A stretch of 64,000 nt of DNA from an uncultured Candidatus Saccharibacteria bacterium (GCA_937871805.1 CALMQB010000002.1:310001-374000); one strand, 5' to 3'; shown: positions 41,999-49,529, counted from the first letter of the stretch. Numbers and translations: made by a program. Notes: generated by a model not told the origin, from the letters alone.

Positions 41999-42113
41999 GC
42001 ACACAATTCAAAGCGGCAGGCTTTTTGCTTGGCTTTAATAGCCGTCCTGTACAACTTAGGCTTGCCTGAATTGTGTGCAACAGGGCGGCTATTTAAGTTG
42101 AGGGGGTACAGCT
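41999..42113 (+). ncRNA. Pseudoknotted leader RNA of recombinase 1
   Basis: Helix 1: 41999-42010 with 42067-42078 (12 bp), extended by 42015-42021 with 42060-42066. Helix 2: 42037-42050 with 42080-42093 (14 bp, one G-U). The order 1a-2a-1b-2b makes an H-type pseudoknot. A local hairpin 42031-42043 (GGCT/AGCC) competes with helix 2. The ribosome binding site GAGGGGG follows directly. The leader of recombinase 2 has the same fold with different bases. Confidence 0.75.
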
Positions 42114-43703
42114 ATGGAAACAATACAAAAGTTTTACATCTATGCTCGTAAGAGTACAGATGTCGAGGATAAACAAGTCTTGTCCATTGAGGCGCAGTTG
42201 GTAGAACTGCGAGAATATGCCAAGCGTGAGAGTTTGCATATTGCCGCCGAGTTTATTGAAAAGAAATCAGCCAAGACAACTGGTCGCCCTATTTTTGACA
42301 GATTACTCGGCGAAATTGAGAAAAACGGCGGCAATATACTGGCGTGGCACCCTGATCGCCTAGCACGCAATAGCGTGGACGGCGGGCAAATTATCTATCT
42401 TTTGGACGCTGGTAAAATTGGCACGCTCAAATTTCCGGCTTTCTGGTTTGAGAACACCAGTCAAGGCAAGTTTATGCTGTCTATCGCTTTTGGACAGTCA
42501 AAGTACTATGTAGACAATTTGAGCGAGAACACCAAGCGAGGATTGCGCCAAAAGGTGCGGTGTGGCGAATACCCCAGCCACGCCCCGATTGGCTACATAA
42601 ATGATGTCCGCACTAAAACAGTTATTGTGAATAAACGGCTTGCGCCTATTGTTCTAGCCGTTTTTGAACTATACGCAAAGGGCAACCAAACGCTTGAAAG
42701 TGTAGCCGTTTTTATGAAGTCCAAAGGTATCACTACTAAAAGCGGCAAACAACTGACCAAAGACCAGATAAAGCGCATTTTAGTAAATCCGTTTTACTAC
42801 GGACATTTCCGCTACTGCGGCGAAGTGTACGAGGGCAAACACAAGGCAATCATAGAGAAACGGCTATTTGACCGAGTGCAAGCCCTTATTGCCAAGCGTT
42901 GCCACCCGCAAAAAGGCGCAACTGCGCCGCAGGTGTTTTGTGGTTTGCTGACTTGTGCGACTTGCAATATGGCGATTACTGCCGAGAAAAAGATAAAGCA
43001 CCAGAAAAACGGCAACACGCACGAATATATCTATTACCGTTGCACAAGAAAGCACAAAACTATTGCTTGCAAAGAGCCGCCAGTTACCGAGCCAGAACTA
43101 GCAGAGCAGTTGTCCGACATCTTTCAGGGCTACGCCCTGCCCGAAAGTTGGGCGACAAGTTTAGGCAAAATGCTGGACGAGGACGAACGAAAAGCCGAGC
43201 AGTCTGCCAGTATGTTTGTGGCTAACGCACAAACACGACTTGCAGGCTTGCAGAGCAAGCTCCAGCGACTTCTGGACGGCTATTTAGACCAAGATATTGA
43301 CCAGCAAACCTATCGCAGTAAACAAGGCGAGCTAATGAGCGAGAAGAAGTCGCTAGAGGAGCAAGTCGGCAAGCTAACGCTTGCAGGCAGAGCTTGGGTT
43401 GAACCTATGCGCCAGTGGCTTAAGCAAGCTGTTTCTCTCCGTGAAATCGCCAAAAGTGGCGACTTTGTGGCGATAAAAGACGCTTTTCTTAAAATGGACG
43501 GATTGAACCTGTTTCTGAATTCCAAAAAGGTGCAGCCAACGGCTGCCCCAGATTCTTTTCTCCCCCCTGAAAACATCTGGGATTTACTCCGCAAAACCCA
43601 AGAAAAAAGAGCGCAAATGCGCTCAAATTTCCCGAAAAGTTCGTTCTTGGTGAGATTTTACGCCCACGCTAGAACCCATTTTAGCACCAAATGCGAGAAA
43701 TGA
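42114..43703 (+). CDS. Large serine recombinase 1
   Basis: 529 residues as read. Residues 1-150 form the resolvase domain with the catalytic Ser in YARKSTDVEDKQVLSIEAQ, and Arg residues in AWHPDRLARNSVDGGQI. The recombinase domain (about 155-260) has HAPIGYINDVRTKTVI, followed by a zinc-ribbon-like part (LLTCATCNMAITAEKK, YYRCTRKHKTIACKEPP) and a coiled coil (about 350-430). Residues from about 473 are encoded by repeat b, and those after about 512 by repeat c, so the natural enzyme is probably about 470 residues with a tail set by whatever lies across the junction. Homologous over its length to recombinase 2. Confidence 0.93.
   Translation: METIQKFYIYARKSTDVEDKQVLSIEAQLVELREYAKRESLHIAAEFIEKKSAKTTGRPIFDRLLGEIEKNGGNILAWHPDRLARNSVDGGQIIYLLDAGKIGTLKFPAFWFENTSQGKFMLSIAFGQSKYYVDNLSENTKRGLRQKVRCGEYPSHAPIGYINDVRTKTVIVNKRLAPIVLAVFELYAKGNQTLESVAVFMKSKGITTKSGKQLTKDQIKRILVNPFYYGHFRYCGEVYEGKHKAIIEKRLFDRVQALIAKRCHPQKGATAPQVFCGLLTCATCNMAITAEKKIKHQKNGNTHEYIYYRCTRKHKTIACKEPPVTEPELAEQLSDIFQGYALPESWATSLGKMLDEDERKAEQSASMFVANAQTRLAGLQSKLQRLLDGYLDQDIDQQTYRSKQGELMSEKKSLEEQVGKLTLAGRAWVEPMRQWLKQAVSLREIAKSGDFVAIKDAFLKMDGLNLFLNSKKVQPTAAPDSFLPPENIWDLLRKTQEKRAQMRSNFPKSSFLVRFYAHARTHFSTKCEK
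43532..43652 (-). repeat. Inverted repeat b, right arm (121 bp)
   Basis: Mirror of 41837-41957. It lies inside the 3' part of the recombinase 1 reading frame and ends at the TTGGTG core. Confidence 0.92.
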
Positions 43704-43783
43704 CTTTTCGGCGGGTCGCCCCCGACCCGACCCGCCGAACTGCTCCGCAGGGGTTTAGTTTTTTCTGGAGAGGTTTTTGGCAC
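43647..43783 (+). repeat. Inverted repeat c, left arm (137 bp)
   Basis: Identical by eye to the reverse complement of 45015-45151. Very G+C-rich centre (CGGCGGGTCGCCCCCGACCC). Confidence 0.92.
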
Positions 43784-43802
43784 AATGTCGCTTTGCGACA
43801 TT
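43784..43802. other. Perfect hairpin just inside cargo 2
   Basis: AATGTCGC / GCGACATT with a TTT loop, between repeat c and the 3' end of the peptidase gene. It has the same TGTCGC/GCGACA core as the cargo 1 hairpin at 39991-40012. Confidence 0.7.
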
Positions 43803-43807
43803 AAATG

Positions 43808-44449
43808 CTAGGAAACTATTTTTTCATTATCGCCATTTATGACGATAATTTCTCCGTCCCGAAGTGTCTTGAAAAGAATATGATTATCAGCAAAATACTC
43901 AACGCATTTGTTTATATCATCACTTTCTGGGTGGTCAGACTTGTAATGTGGAGCGACAGCGTAGCCAAGTATGCCAAGACCGTCCCAGATAACTTCTGTG
44001 TCATAGCCTTCTGCGGTTTCGTCTTTTGGGTCTACTAATTCAATGCCGTGTAATGACGGAGCAAGCACGCAAACACCAGCAGAATAACCGCCGTAGGCGA
44101 TTTGGTCATTTTTGAGTAAGTCGGTAATGATTTCGTCAAAACCACTCTGCTTAAATGCTTTCCGCAAGACAAACACATTTCCGCCACGCACCCAAACAAG
44201 CCCAAAGTTTTTAACAAAATCTTTCAATTCATTAGATTTGCCAAAATACTTTCGTAAATCTAATTCTTCCGGCTGTAAGCCAAGAGCCGCTAGGCTGTCA
44301 ATCTCTCGTTGTAGGCGTTCGGTGCGACTTTCAGGAGTTTTTGCGTCCTGTGAGTTCATAATAATTGCCGTGCGTTTGTTGTCGCCAACAAGAGCAGATA
44401 ATTCATCAGGTGCGTTGCCCAGACCATAGGACGATAAAAATAATCTCAT
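43808..44449 (-). CDS. Peptidase S51 (dipeptidase E / cyanophycinase-like)
   Basis: 213 residues. The nucleophile elbow is GGYSAGVCVLAP (Ser in GYSAG), preceded by VWVRGGNVFVLRKAF, the family's GGN block. The late strand LGYAVAPHYKSDHPESDD supplies the His/Glu region. Dipeptidase E hydrolyses Asp-X dipeptides in the cytoplasm; cyanophycinase and related enzymes share the fold. It overlaps the upstream 2H phosphoesterase gene by 4 bp (ATGA) and is cargo of module 2. Confidence 0.88.
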   Translation of the reverse strand: MRLFLSSYGLGNAPDELSALVGDNKRTAIIMNSQDAKTPESRTERLQREIDSLAALGLQPEELDLRKYFGKSNELKDFVKNFGLVWVRGGNVFVLRKAFKQSGFDEIITDLLKNDQIAYGGYSAGVCVLAPSLHGIELVDPKDETAEGYDTEVIWDGLGILGYAVAPHYKSDHPESDDINKCVEYFADNHILFKTLRDGEIIVINGDNEKIVS

Positions 44450-44967
44450 AATGCTATCTTTTCCACTGTCATTACTTTATCGTCCGCATATTCAATAACA
44501 TCAACACTATCAACTCGTCCACTGATTGAAACGCCTTTGGCGTTTAATTCGTCAATTCGTTGTCTTGATATTTTTGCGTCATCGCTATTACCAATGCCGA
44601 TATGCGGAATAAAATCTATATCAAATCGCAAATGCGGAGCAAATAAACCAGAATAGAGCCTGTCGTGTAGTTTTACGATATTTGAGTAGCCAGCATCAGG
44701 AACTAAAAATTCGTGATAATACTTGCCGTCATCGTTCTGGTTTATCGTCGCCACTTTGATTTCAAAATCAAATGGCTGAATACCAGCGATTTTATCTTTG
44801 ACTTCACTAACAAAACTATCTTTGTCTATATCGTTAATTGCAAACACAAGGGTAATGTGCGGGTCAACTACTGAAAAATAGCGTGGGTCGTTTTGCTCAC
44901 GATAGTTTTGTATAAAATCAAAATCCCTTTGTTCTAATTTTGGGTATGCGATAACTAAATATGCCAT
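44446..44967 (-). CDS. 2H phosphoesterase (2'-5' RNA ligase/CPDase-like)
   Basis: 173 residues. The first HxT motif is DPHITLVF (about residue 36). The second is FIPHIGIGN (about 118), where the usual Thr/Ser is Gly. The two motifs line an active site for 2',3'-cyclic or 2'-5' phosphodiester bonds. The altered second motif could change the activity. It is the first gene of the two-gene cargo 2 operon and is followed by peptidase E with a 4-bp overlap. Confidence 0.85.
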   Translation of the reverse strand: MAYLVIAYPKLEQRDFDFIQNYREQNDPRYFSVVDPHITLVFAINDIDKDSFVSEVKDKIAGIQPFDFEIKVATINQNDDGKYYHEFLVPDAGYSNIVKLHDRLYSGLFAPHLRFDIDFIPHIGIGNSDDAKISRQRIDELNAKGVSISGRVDSVDVIEYADDKVMTVEKIAL

Positions 44968-44979
44968 AGTTCTATTTTA
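44968..44979 (-). promoter_or_regulatory. Leaderless promoter of cargo 2
   Basis: On the minus strand, -10 TAAAAT (44979-44974) is followed by AGAACT and then the ATG. The block CTGTTAAAATAGAACTATG matches that of cargo 1 (CTGTTATTATTGAACTATG) at 16 of 19 positions. Confidence 0.6.
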
Positions 44980-45014
44980 ACAGATAGCAAAACAGATTAC
45001 TACAAACGGCAGGA

Positions 45015-45151
45015 GTGCCAAAAACCTCTCCAGAAAAAACTAAACCCCTGCGGAGCAGTTCGGCGGGTCGGGTCGGGGGCGACCCGCCGAAAAGTCATTT
45101 CTCGCATTTGGTGCTAAAATGGGTTCTAGCGTGGGCGTAAAATCTCACCAA
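45015..45151 (-). repeat. Inverted repeat c, right arm (137 bp)
   Basis: Mirror of 43647-43783. It joins repeat d at the inverted core CACCAA. Confidence 0.92.
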
Positions 45152-45301
45152 TTCAGAGAAAAAATCCAAATCTTCGCCCGAATGGGCGATTTTTTGGTTC
45201 AGATTTCCCAATTTCTGCCACAGGCAAAAACCACTTTCCGCCCCCTTTCGGAAAGTGGTTTTTGGGCTTTCGGCGTTTGGGGTTTGGGTGAGGGTTTTGT
45301 G
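45146..45301 (+). repeat. Inverted repeat d, left arm (156 bp)
   Basis: Identical by eye to the reverse complement of 46840-46995. It contains a strong hairpin AACCACTTTCCG/CGGAAAGTGGTT with flanking T/A runs. Confidence 0.92.
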
Positions 45302-45319
45302 ATGTTGTATAATGAAAGA

Positions 45320-45438
45320 GCAAAACAATTCAATCGGAAAAGCCTTTATTTTTGGCTTGAAAAGCCGTCTTGGAACTATTTGGTTTTTCCGAATTGTTTT
45401 GCACCAAGGCGGCTTTTTGAGTTAAAAGGAGGGCAAAA
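45320..45438 (+). ncRNA. Pseudoknotted leader RNA of recombinase 2
   Basis: Helix 1: 45320-45331 with 45391-45402 (12 bp), extended by 45336-45344 with 45382-45390. Helix 2: 45360-45373 with 45404-45417 (14 bp, one G-U at the same place as in the other leader). Local hairpin GGCTT/AAGCC at 45354-45366. The sequence differs from the recombinase 1 leader but pairing is kept. RBS AAAGGAGGG follows. Confidence 0.75.
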
Positions 45439-47037
45439 ATGGAAAAATATATTTTGTATGCTCGTAAATCTACCGATACGGAAGATAAGCAAGTATTGAG
45501 CATTGACGCTCAACTCACAGAGTTGCGGAAGTATGCCAGAGATAACAATTTAACAGTTATTGACGAACTTATAGAAAAACGCACCGCCAAAAGTCCAGGG
45601 CGACCAATCTTTAATGAAATGTTATCTCGCTTGCAGTCTGGCGAAGCCAACGGCATTTTAGCGTGGCATCCCGATAGACTTGCTCGCAACTCGGTAGACG
45701 GCGGACAAATTATCTACTTACTAGACCAAACATCGCTCAATTACTTGCGATTTCCAGTCTTTCAGTTTGAGAATACATCGCAGGGCAAGTTTATGCTGTC
45801 TATTATGTTTGGTCAGTCAAAATACTATGTAGATAATTTGTCCGAAAATACCAAGCGAGGTTTGCGAGCCAGAGTGCGAAATGGCGATTTTCCCAGCCAA
45901 GCACCGTTCGGATACTTAAACGATACTCGCACCAAAACTATTGTTTTAGACAAGCGGTATTCACCGCTTGTGGAAGAATTGTATGTTAGCTACGCTCGTG
46001 GCGATCAAACAATGGAACAACTCGCTTATTTTTTGCAGGAAAATGGAGCGATAACATCGGGCGGGAAAACATTTAAGGACGACAAAGTAAAATCTATCTT
46101 ACAAAACCCATTTTATTATGGACATTTTCTGTATAACGGCGAATTACACGAGGGTCGCCACACGCCGATAATTTCAAAAGCCCTATATGATAAAGTCCAG
46201 CAAGTCATTGAAACTCGTGGACATAGACAACCACAAGTCAAAGAGCCGATACCATTTTTAGGGCTTTTGAAATGTGCGTGTTGCGGTATGAGCATAACGG
46301 CTGAAACCAAGACCAAAACGCAGAAAAACGGCAACACCCATAGCTGGACTTATTACCGCTGTTCTCGTAAGAAACGAGCCGTTAAATGTGTTGAACCACC
46401 AGTGCGAGAAAAAGATTTATTGCCACAACTCTCTAGACTGCTAGACGAATACCAGATGTCACCCGAAGTCTATGATTTTATGACCGATAAAATAGCCCAA
46501 GACGAACAAGCCGAAAGTTCCAGTAACTTATCTTTACTAGACGATTTGCGAACGCAAATCGCTCGCCTGAATGCTAAACAAAAGATTTTGCTTGATAGTT
46601 ATTTAGACCAAGACATTGACCGCCAAACTTTTCTCGCTAAAAAATCGGAGATTTTGAGCGAAAAGAAGAGTTTAGAGGAAAGTTTGGCTAGTCTACAAGC
46701 CAACCAAAATTATTGGATAGAACCTATGCGAAATTGGCTAAAAACAGCAAAATCTATCTGTTATTTGCGAGAGAACAACGACTTAAACGGACAAAAAGCT
46801 CTTTTGTCTGAAATCTTTGGCTCGAACCTGTTTTTACACCACAAAACCCTCACCCAAACCCCAAACGCCGAAAGCCCAAAAACCACTTTCCGAAAGGGGG
46901 CGGAAAGTGGTTTTTGCCTGTGGCAGAAATTGGGAAATCTGAACCAAAAAATCGCCCATTCGGGCGAAGATTTGGATTTTTTCTCTGAATTGGTGCGCAA
47001 GAGAGGACTTGAACCTCCACAAGATAAATCTTACTAG
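45439..47037 (+). CDS. Large serine recombinase 2
   Basis: 532 residues as read, same architecture as recombinase 1: catalytic YARKSTDTEDKQVLSIDAQ, AWHPDRLARNSVDGGQI, the recombinase domain QAPFGYLNDTRTKTIV, Cys-rich LLKCACCGMSITAETK with YYRCSRKKRAVKCVEPP, and a coiled coil. Residues from about 467 are encoded by repeat d and the final 13 or so are antisense to tRNA-Leu (KRGLEPPQDKSY), so the true conserved protein is about 467 residues. Presumed to catalyse integration at the tRNA-Leu 3' end. Confidence 0.93.
   Translation: MEKYILYARKSTDTEDKQVLSIDAQLTELRKYARDNNLTVIDELIEKRTAKSPGRPIFNEMLSRLQSGEANGILAWHPDRLARNSVDGGQIIYLLDQTSLNYLRFPVFQFENTSQGKFMLSIMFGQSKYYVDNLSENTKRGLRARVRNGDFPSQAPFGYLNDTRTKTIVLDKRYSPLVEELYVSYARGDQTMEQLAYFLQENGAITSGGKTFKDDKVKSILQNPFYYGHFLYNGELHEGRHTPIISKALYDKVQQVIETRGHRQPQVKEPIPFLGLLKCACCGMSITAETKTKTQKNGNTHSWTYYRCSRKKRAVKCVEPPVREKDLLPQLSRLLDEYQMSPEVYDFMTDKIAQDEQAESSSNLSLLDDLRTQIARLNAKQKILLDSYLDQDIDRQTFLAKKSEILSEKKSLEESLASLQANQNYWIEPMRNWLKTAKSICYLRENNDLNGQKALLSEIFGSNLFLHHKTLTQTPNAESPKTTFRKGAESGFCLWQKLGNLNQKIAHSGEDLDFFSELVRKRGLEPPQDKSY
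46840..46995 (-). repeat. Inverted repeat d, right arm (156 bp)
   Basis: Mirror of 45146-45301. Its outer end is the CCA end of tRNA-Leu(CAG). Confidence 0.92.
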
Positions 47038-47077
47038 AACCTGAATCTAGCGCGTCTACCAATTCCGCCACTTGCGC
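46991..47077 (-). tRNA. tRNA-Leu (CAG), island target
   Basis: On the minus strand it starts GCGCAAGTGGCGGAATTGG. The anticodon stem-loop is CTAGA TTCAGGT TCTAG (anticodon CAG). It has a long variable arm, 7-bp acceptor GCGCAAG/CTTGCGC, and CCA encoded at 46991-46993. The island joins exactly at this end and leaves the tRNA intact. A TTAAACTTAA copy lies immediately upstream of its 5' end. Confidence 0.95.
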
Positions 47078-47140
47078 TTAAACTTAATTGGGGTTCTAGA
47101 TTCTGTAGTTTCAACCTAGAACCACTAATTTAAGTTTAAC

Positions 47141-47176
47141 AAAAAAACCCACCTTGTCATGAAAGGTGGGTTTTTT
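47141..47176. terminator. Bidirectional intrinsic terminator
   Basis: AAAACCCACCTT (to 47155) pairs with AAGGTGGGTTTT (from 47163), with A and T runs on both sides. It lies downstream of the LysM-like gene on the minus strand. Confidence 0.85.
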
Positions 47177-47232
47177 GTTTAAGTTTTGGAGTATCAAACT
47201 CTTGAAAACTTTTTTAGTTTTTGTTCTTATTT

Positions 47233-47880
47233 TTATTCGTCTTCTTTATCGCTAGAAGATGAGCGGATTAGGCTAACTGCTGCGAGGATTAGTAGAACAA
47301 CAATTGCAAGAATCAACCACTTTTTAGAAGATTTCTTCTCGGTGTTTTCTGAGTTCTTTTTGTCGTCTTCAACCTTAGATTGTTCGGTATCTTTTGGAGT
47401 TTCAGTAGACTGTTCAGTTTGCGGGGTTTCAGCTGGCGCTTCAACTGGGGCAGTTCCCTCTTCTCTAGTCTGGTCTTTTAGGTCAGTGTTAGAAATGCTA
47501 GATTTATCTGCATAACCTTGCCAAAGATTTTTAGCCTCGTCACTAAGTTCATCTGCCTGCTTGGCAAATTTTTCAGTGTTAGCTTTAGAAACTTTAACTT
47601 CTTGTCCAACTTGAATTGCTGGTGAGCCTGCATCTTGAGTTAACCAAGTTTCTGCTGCAGTGACTTCTGCAGTATTAAGTTCAACAGAATCGTTGGCTTC
47701 ATCGAACTTGATGATGCTTGACCTAGCCAGTTCGGTGTAGCTGTCTCCAGCCTTAGCAACATAAACGTAACTGTCATTATTTTCAGATTCTGCTGAAACG
47801 GAGGCTGGTGAGCCAACATTCAAAGCCACTAGAGAAAGCCCTAAAGCGAAACTCGTTAGAATTATTTTGCGTAATCGCAT
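47233..47880 (-). CDS. Secreted, C-terminally anchored protein with LysM-like domain
   Basis: 215 residues. Signal peptide MRLRKIILTSFALGLSLVAL with cleavage near SVSAES. A LysM-like region follows (YVYVAKAGDSYTELARSSI, then VGQEVKVSKA). An acidic Pro/Thr/Glu-rich linker leads to a C-terminal membrane segment (WLILAIVVLLILAAVSLI) and short charged tail. Likely exposed on the cell surface and bound to peptidoglycan. Confidence 0.7.
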   Translation of the reverse strand: MRLRKIILTSFALGLSLVALNVGSPASVSAESENNDSYVYVAKAGDSYTELARSSIIKFDEANDSVELNTAEVTAAETWLTQDAGSPAIQVGQEVKVSKANTEKFAKQADELSDEAKNLWQGYADKSSISNTDLKDQTREEGTAPVEAPAETPQTEQSTETPKDTEQSKVEDDKKNSENTEKKSSKKWLILAIVVLLILAAVSLIRSSSSDKEDE

Positions 47881-48123
47881 AATTGTTTTTTACCCTCTTC
47901 TTTAAGTTTAATTTTTGATTAATTTAAAAATCTTTCTAAAATCTCCCTAATCAAGAAAGAGCTGCCCCACCAATCAACTATTCTTTTTGAAAAGATGAAA
48001 GTTTTGTACTTTACATTTTGCACTTAACTTAACTTAAGTGCAATCAAAATGAGTGCTTTGTGGTAAAACTAACTTTTTCAGAGAGTTTAGCCAGCTTATG
48101 GGCTATGTTAGAATTAGGAATCT

Positions 48124-49440
48124 ATGAAATTAACAATACAAAATGACAAAGACAGCACAATTAAGTTTAAGGTTACTGCAGAGCTTGATGAAAAAGATCT
48201 TGCTAAGCAAAAAGCTAAAGCTCTAAAAAAACTTGGTGAAGGTGTTAAAGTCCCAGGCTTTAGAAGTGGAACTGCTCCAGATAAGTTAATTGAAGAAAAT
48301 ATTGACGAAAACCGCTTAAAGAGTGAAGTCGCTAATGGCTGCGTAGATGCGGCATTCGGGGCAATGCTTAAAGAGTTTAAGCTAGATTTAGTCGGAGCTC
48401 CAAAGTTAGAAATTAAAAAAATGGTTGAGGGCGAATCAATGACAATTGAGTTTGTTGGAGACACGAAGCCAGAAATCACTTTACCGGATTTTTCTAAATG
48501 GAAAACCGACAAGAAGGTAAAAGATCTCAAACTTAAACTGACTGATGTAAAGATTGAAAAAAAGCAGATTGATGAAACTCTAGCTCAGCTACAAGAGAAT
48601 ATGTCTAAGGCCGAAGAGGTTGAGCGGGCCGCGAAAGATGGAGATCGAGTTTGGTTGGATTTTGATGGAAAAGATGAGGCAGGAGAACAAATTCCTGGCG
48701 CCAAGAGTACAAATTACCCGCTAGTTTTAGGTTCGAGGAGTTTCATTCCTGGTTTTGAAGAAGAGGTCCTAGGGCTAAAAGTAGGAGATGAGAAAGAATT
48801 CGAGGTCACCTTTCCTAAAGATTATCACTCTAAAAGCTTACAGGCTAAAAAAGTTAAATTTAAAATTAAAATCAACAAGATCGCCAAGCTTGTGAAGCCA
48901 GAACTAAATGATGAATTTGCAAATAAAATTGGCGGGTTCAAAACTCTTCAAGAACTGAGAGATGACGTCGAAAGTGGCTTGATTGAACGTGAGTCCCAGT
49001 CTTCAAAAGAAGAGCTCAAAGATGCCCTGGCTGAAAAACTGGGAAATGAGGCAAAGATGGAGACTCCAGAAATGTTGGTTGAGGATAATATTCAAACAGG
49101 ATTGCAGAATGCTCGTCAGCAGGCTGAACAAAATGGTAAAAACTTTGAAGATTTTATTAAAGAGAGTGGCTTTAAAGATGAAGCCGAACTGATCAATAAG
49201 GAAGCCCGACCTCAAGCAGAAAGACAAGTTAAGATAAGTTTGGCTTTGAGAAAGTTGGCGGAGGTTCAAAAACTTGAAGTCAGCAAAGAAGAGTTGCAAC
49301 AATACACAATGACACTTATGCAGCAGTACGGAAATCCAGAAGCCCAGAAGCAGATTATGAGCGAACAAGAGCAGGCCAGAATCGAAGGAAGATTGTTAGC
49401 AGATAAGGTCTTGGACTACCTAGTAGCTCAAGTTTCTTAA
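48124..49440 (+). CDS. tig: Trigger factor
   Basis: 438 residues. The N-terminal ribosome-binding domain has VPGFRSGTAP (signature GFRxGxxP), the middle FKBP-type PPIase domain includes DGDRVWLDFDGKDEAGEQIP and SRSFIPGFEEEVLGLKVGDE, and a helical C-terminal arm follows. It binds nascent chains at the exit tunnel. It is followed by clpP, the common tig-clp neighbourhood. A genome-motif copy encodes IKFKV near the start, and another supplies the TAA stop at 49438. Confidence 0.96.
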   Translation: MKLTIQNDKDSTIKFKVTAELDEKDLAKQKAKALKKLGEGVKVPGFRSGTAPDKLIEENIDENRLKSEVANGCVDAAFGAMLKEFKLDLVGAPKLEIKKMVEGESMTIEFVGDTKPEITLPDFSKWKTDKKVKDLKLKLTDVKIEKKQIDETLAQLQENMSKAEEVERAAKDGDRVWLDFDGKDEAGEQIPGAKSTNYPLVLGSRSFIPGFEEEVLGLKVGDEKEFEVTFPKDYHSKSLQAKKVKFKIKINKIAKLVKPELNDEFANKIGGFKTLQELRDDVESGLIERESQSSKEELKDALAEKLGNEAKMETPEMLVEDNIQTGLQNARQQAEQNGKNFEDFIKESGFKDEAELINKEARPQAERQVKISLALRKLAEVQKLEVSKEELQQYTMTLMQQYGNPEAQKQIMSEQEQARIEGRLLADKVLDYLVAQVS

Positions 49441-49529
49441 GTTTAAATACTCTAACTTTTAATTTAAAGTTAAAAGTGTTAAAATAGTCTTTAATAGCAC
49501 TTTGAATTTAAGCATAAAAGAGAAAAGAG

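Larger units (their letters stand above)
39761..43652. mobile_element. Module 1: cargo (P1 peptidase, NUDIX) plus recombinase 1
   Basis: Bounded by same-orientation TTGGTG cores at 39761 and 43647. Internally, at 41837-41842, the joint of repeat b to repeat a occurs in inverse orientation. That joint is exactly the site expected on a circularised module 1, so the module carries an extra, inverted copy of its own attachment site. Confidence 0.65.
39761..46995. mobile_element. Tandem two-module integrated element at tRNA-Leu(CAG), four inverted-repeat segments
   Basis: Four contiguous segments, each flanked by its own perfect inverted repeat, meet at five boundaries that all carry TTGGTG: 39761 (+), 41842 (-), 43647 (+), 45151 (-), 46990 (+). 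Orientation alternates. The right end is the 3' CCA end of tRNA-Leu. Segments 1 and 3 hold two-gene cargos; 2 and 4 hold related large serine recombinases. The island has no TTAAGTTTAA copy over about 7.7 kb and appears richer in G+C than its flanks, which indicates recent transfer. Joining the outer cores would restore TATTGGTGCGCAAGAG, an intact tRNA end. Confidence 0.85.
43647..46995. mobile_element. Module 2: cargo (peptidase E, 2H phosphoesterase) plus recombinase 2
   Basis: Same plan as module 1. Direct-orientation cores lie at 43647 and 46990, and an inverted joint of repeat d to repeat c at 45146-45151 equals the predicted circle junction. Confidence 0.65.

Noticed and set aside
41660-42069. 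Short reading frames within the inverted repeats (also 45095-45499)
   Set aside because: They are produced by G+C-rich repeat sequence on both strands and match no family; identity follows from the repeat, not from protein conservation.
39761-46995. Classical DDE transposon with terminal inverted repeats
   Set aside because: No DDE transposase is present; each repeat differs per segment, and the only recombinases are of the serine type.
39761-46995. CRISPR array or tyrosine-recombinase integron
   Set aside because: No short direct-repeat/spacer array and no IntI or attC-like sites; repeats are long and inverted with one pair per segment.
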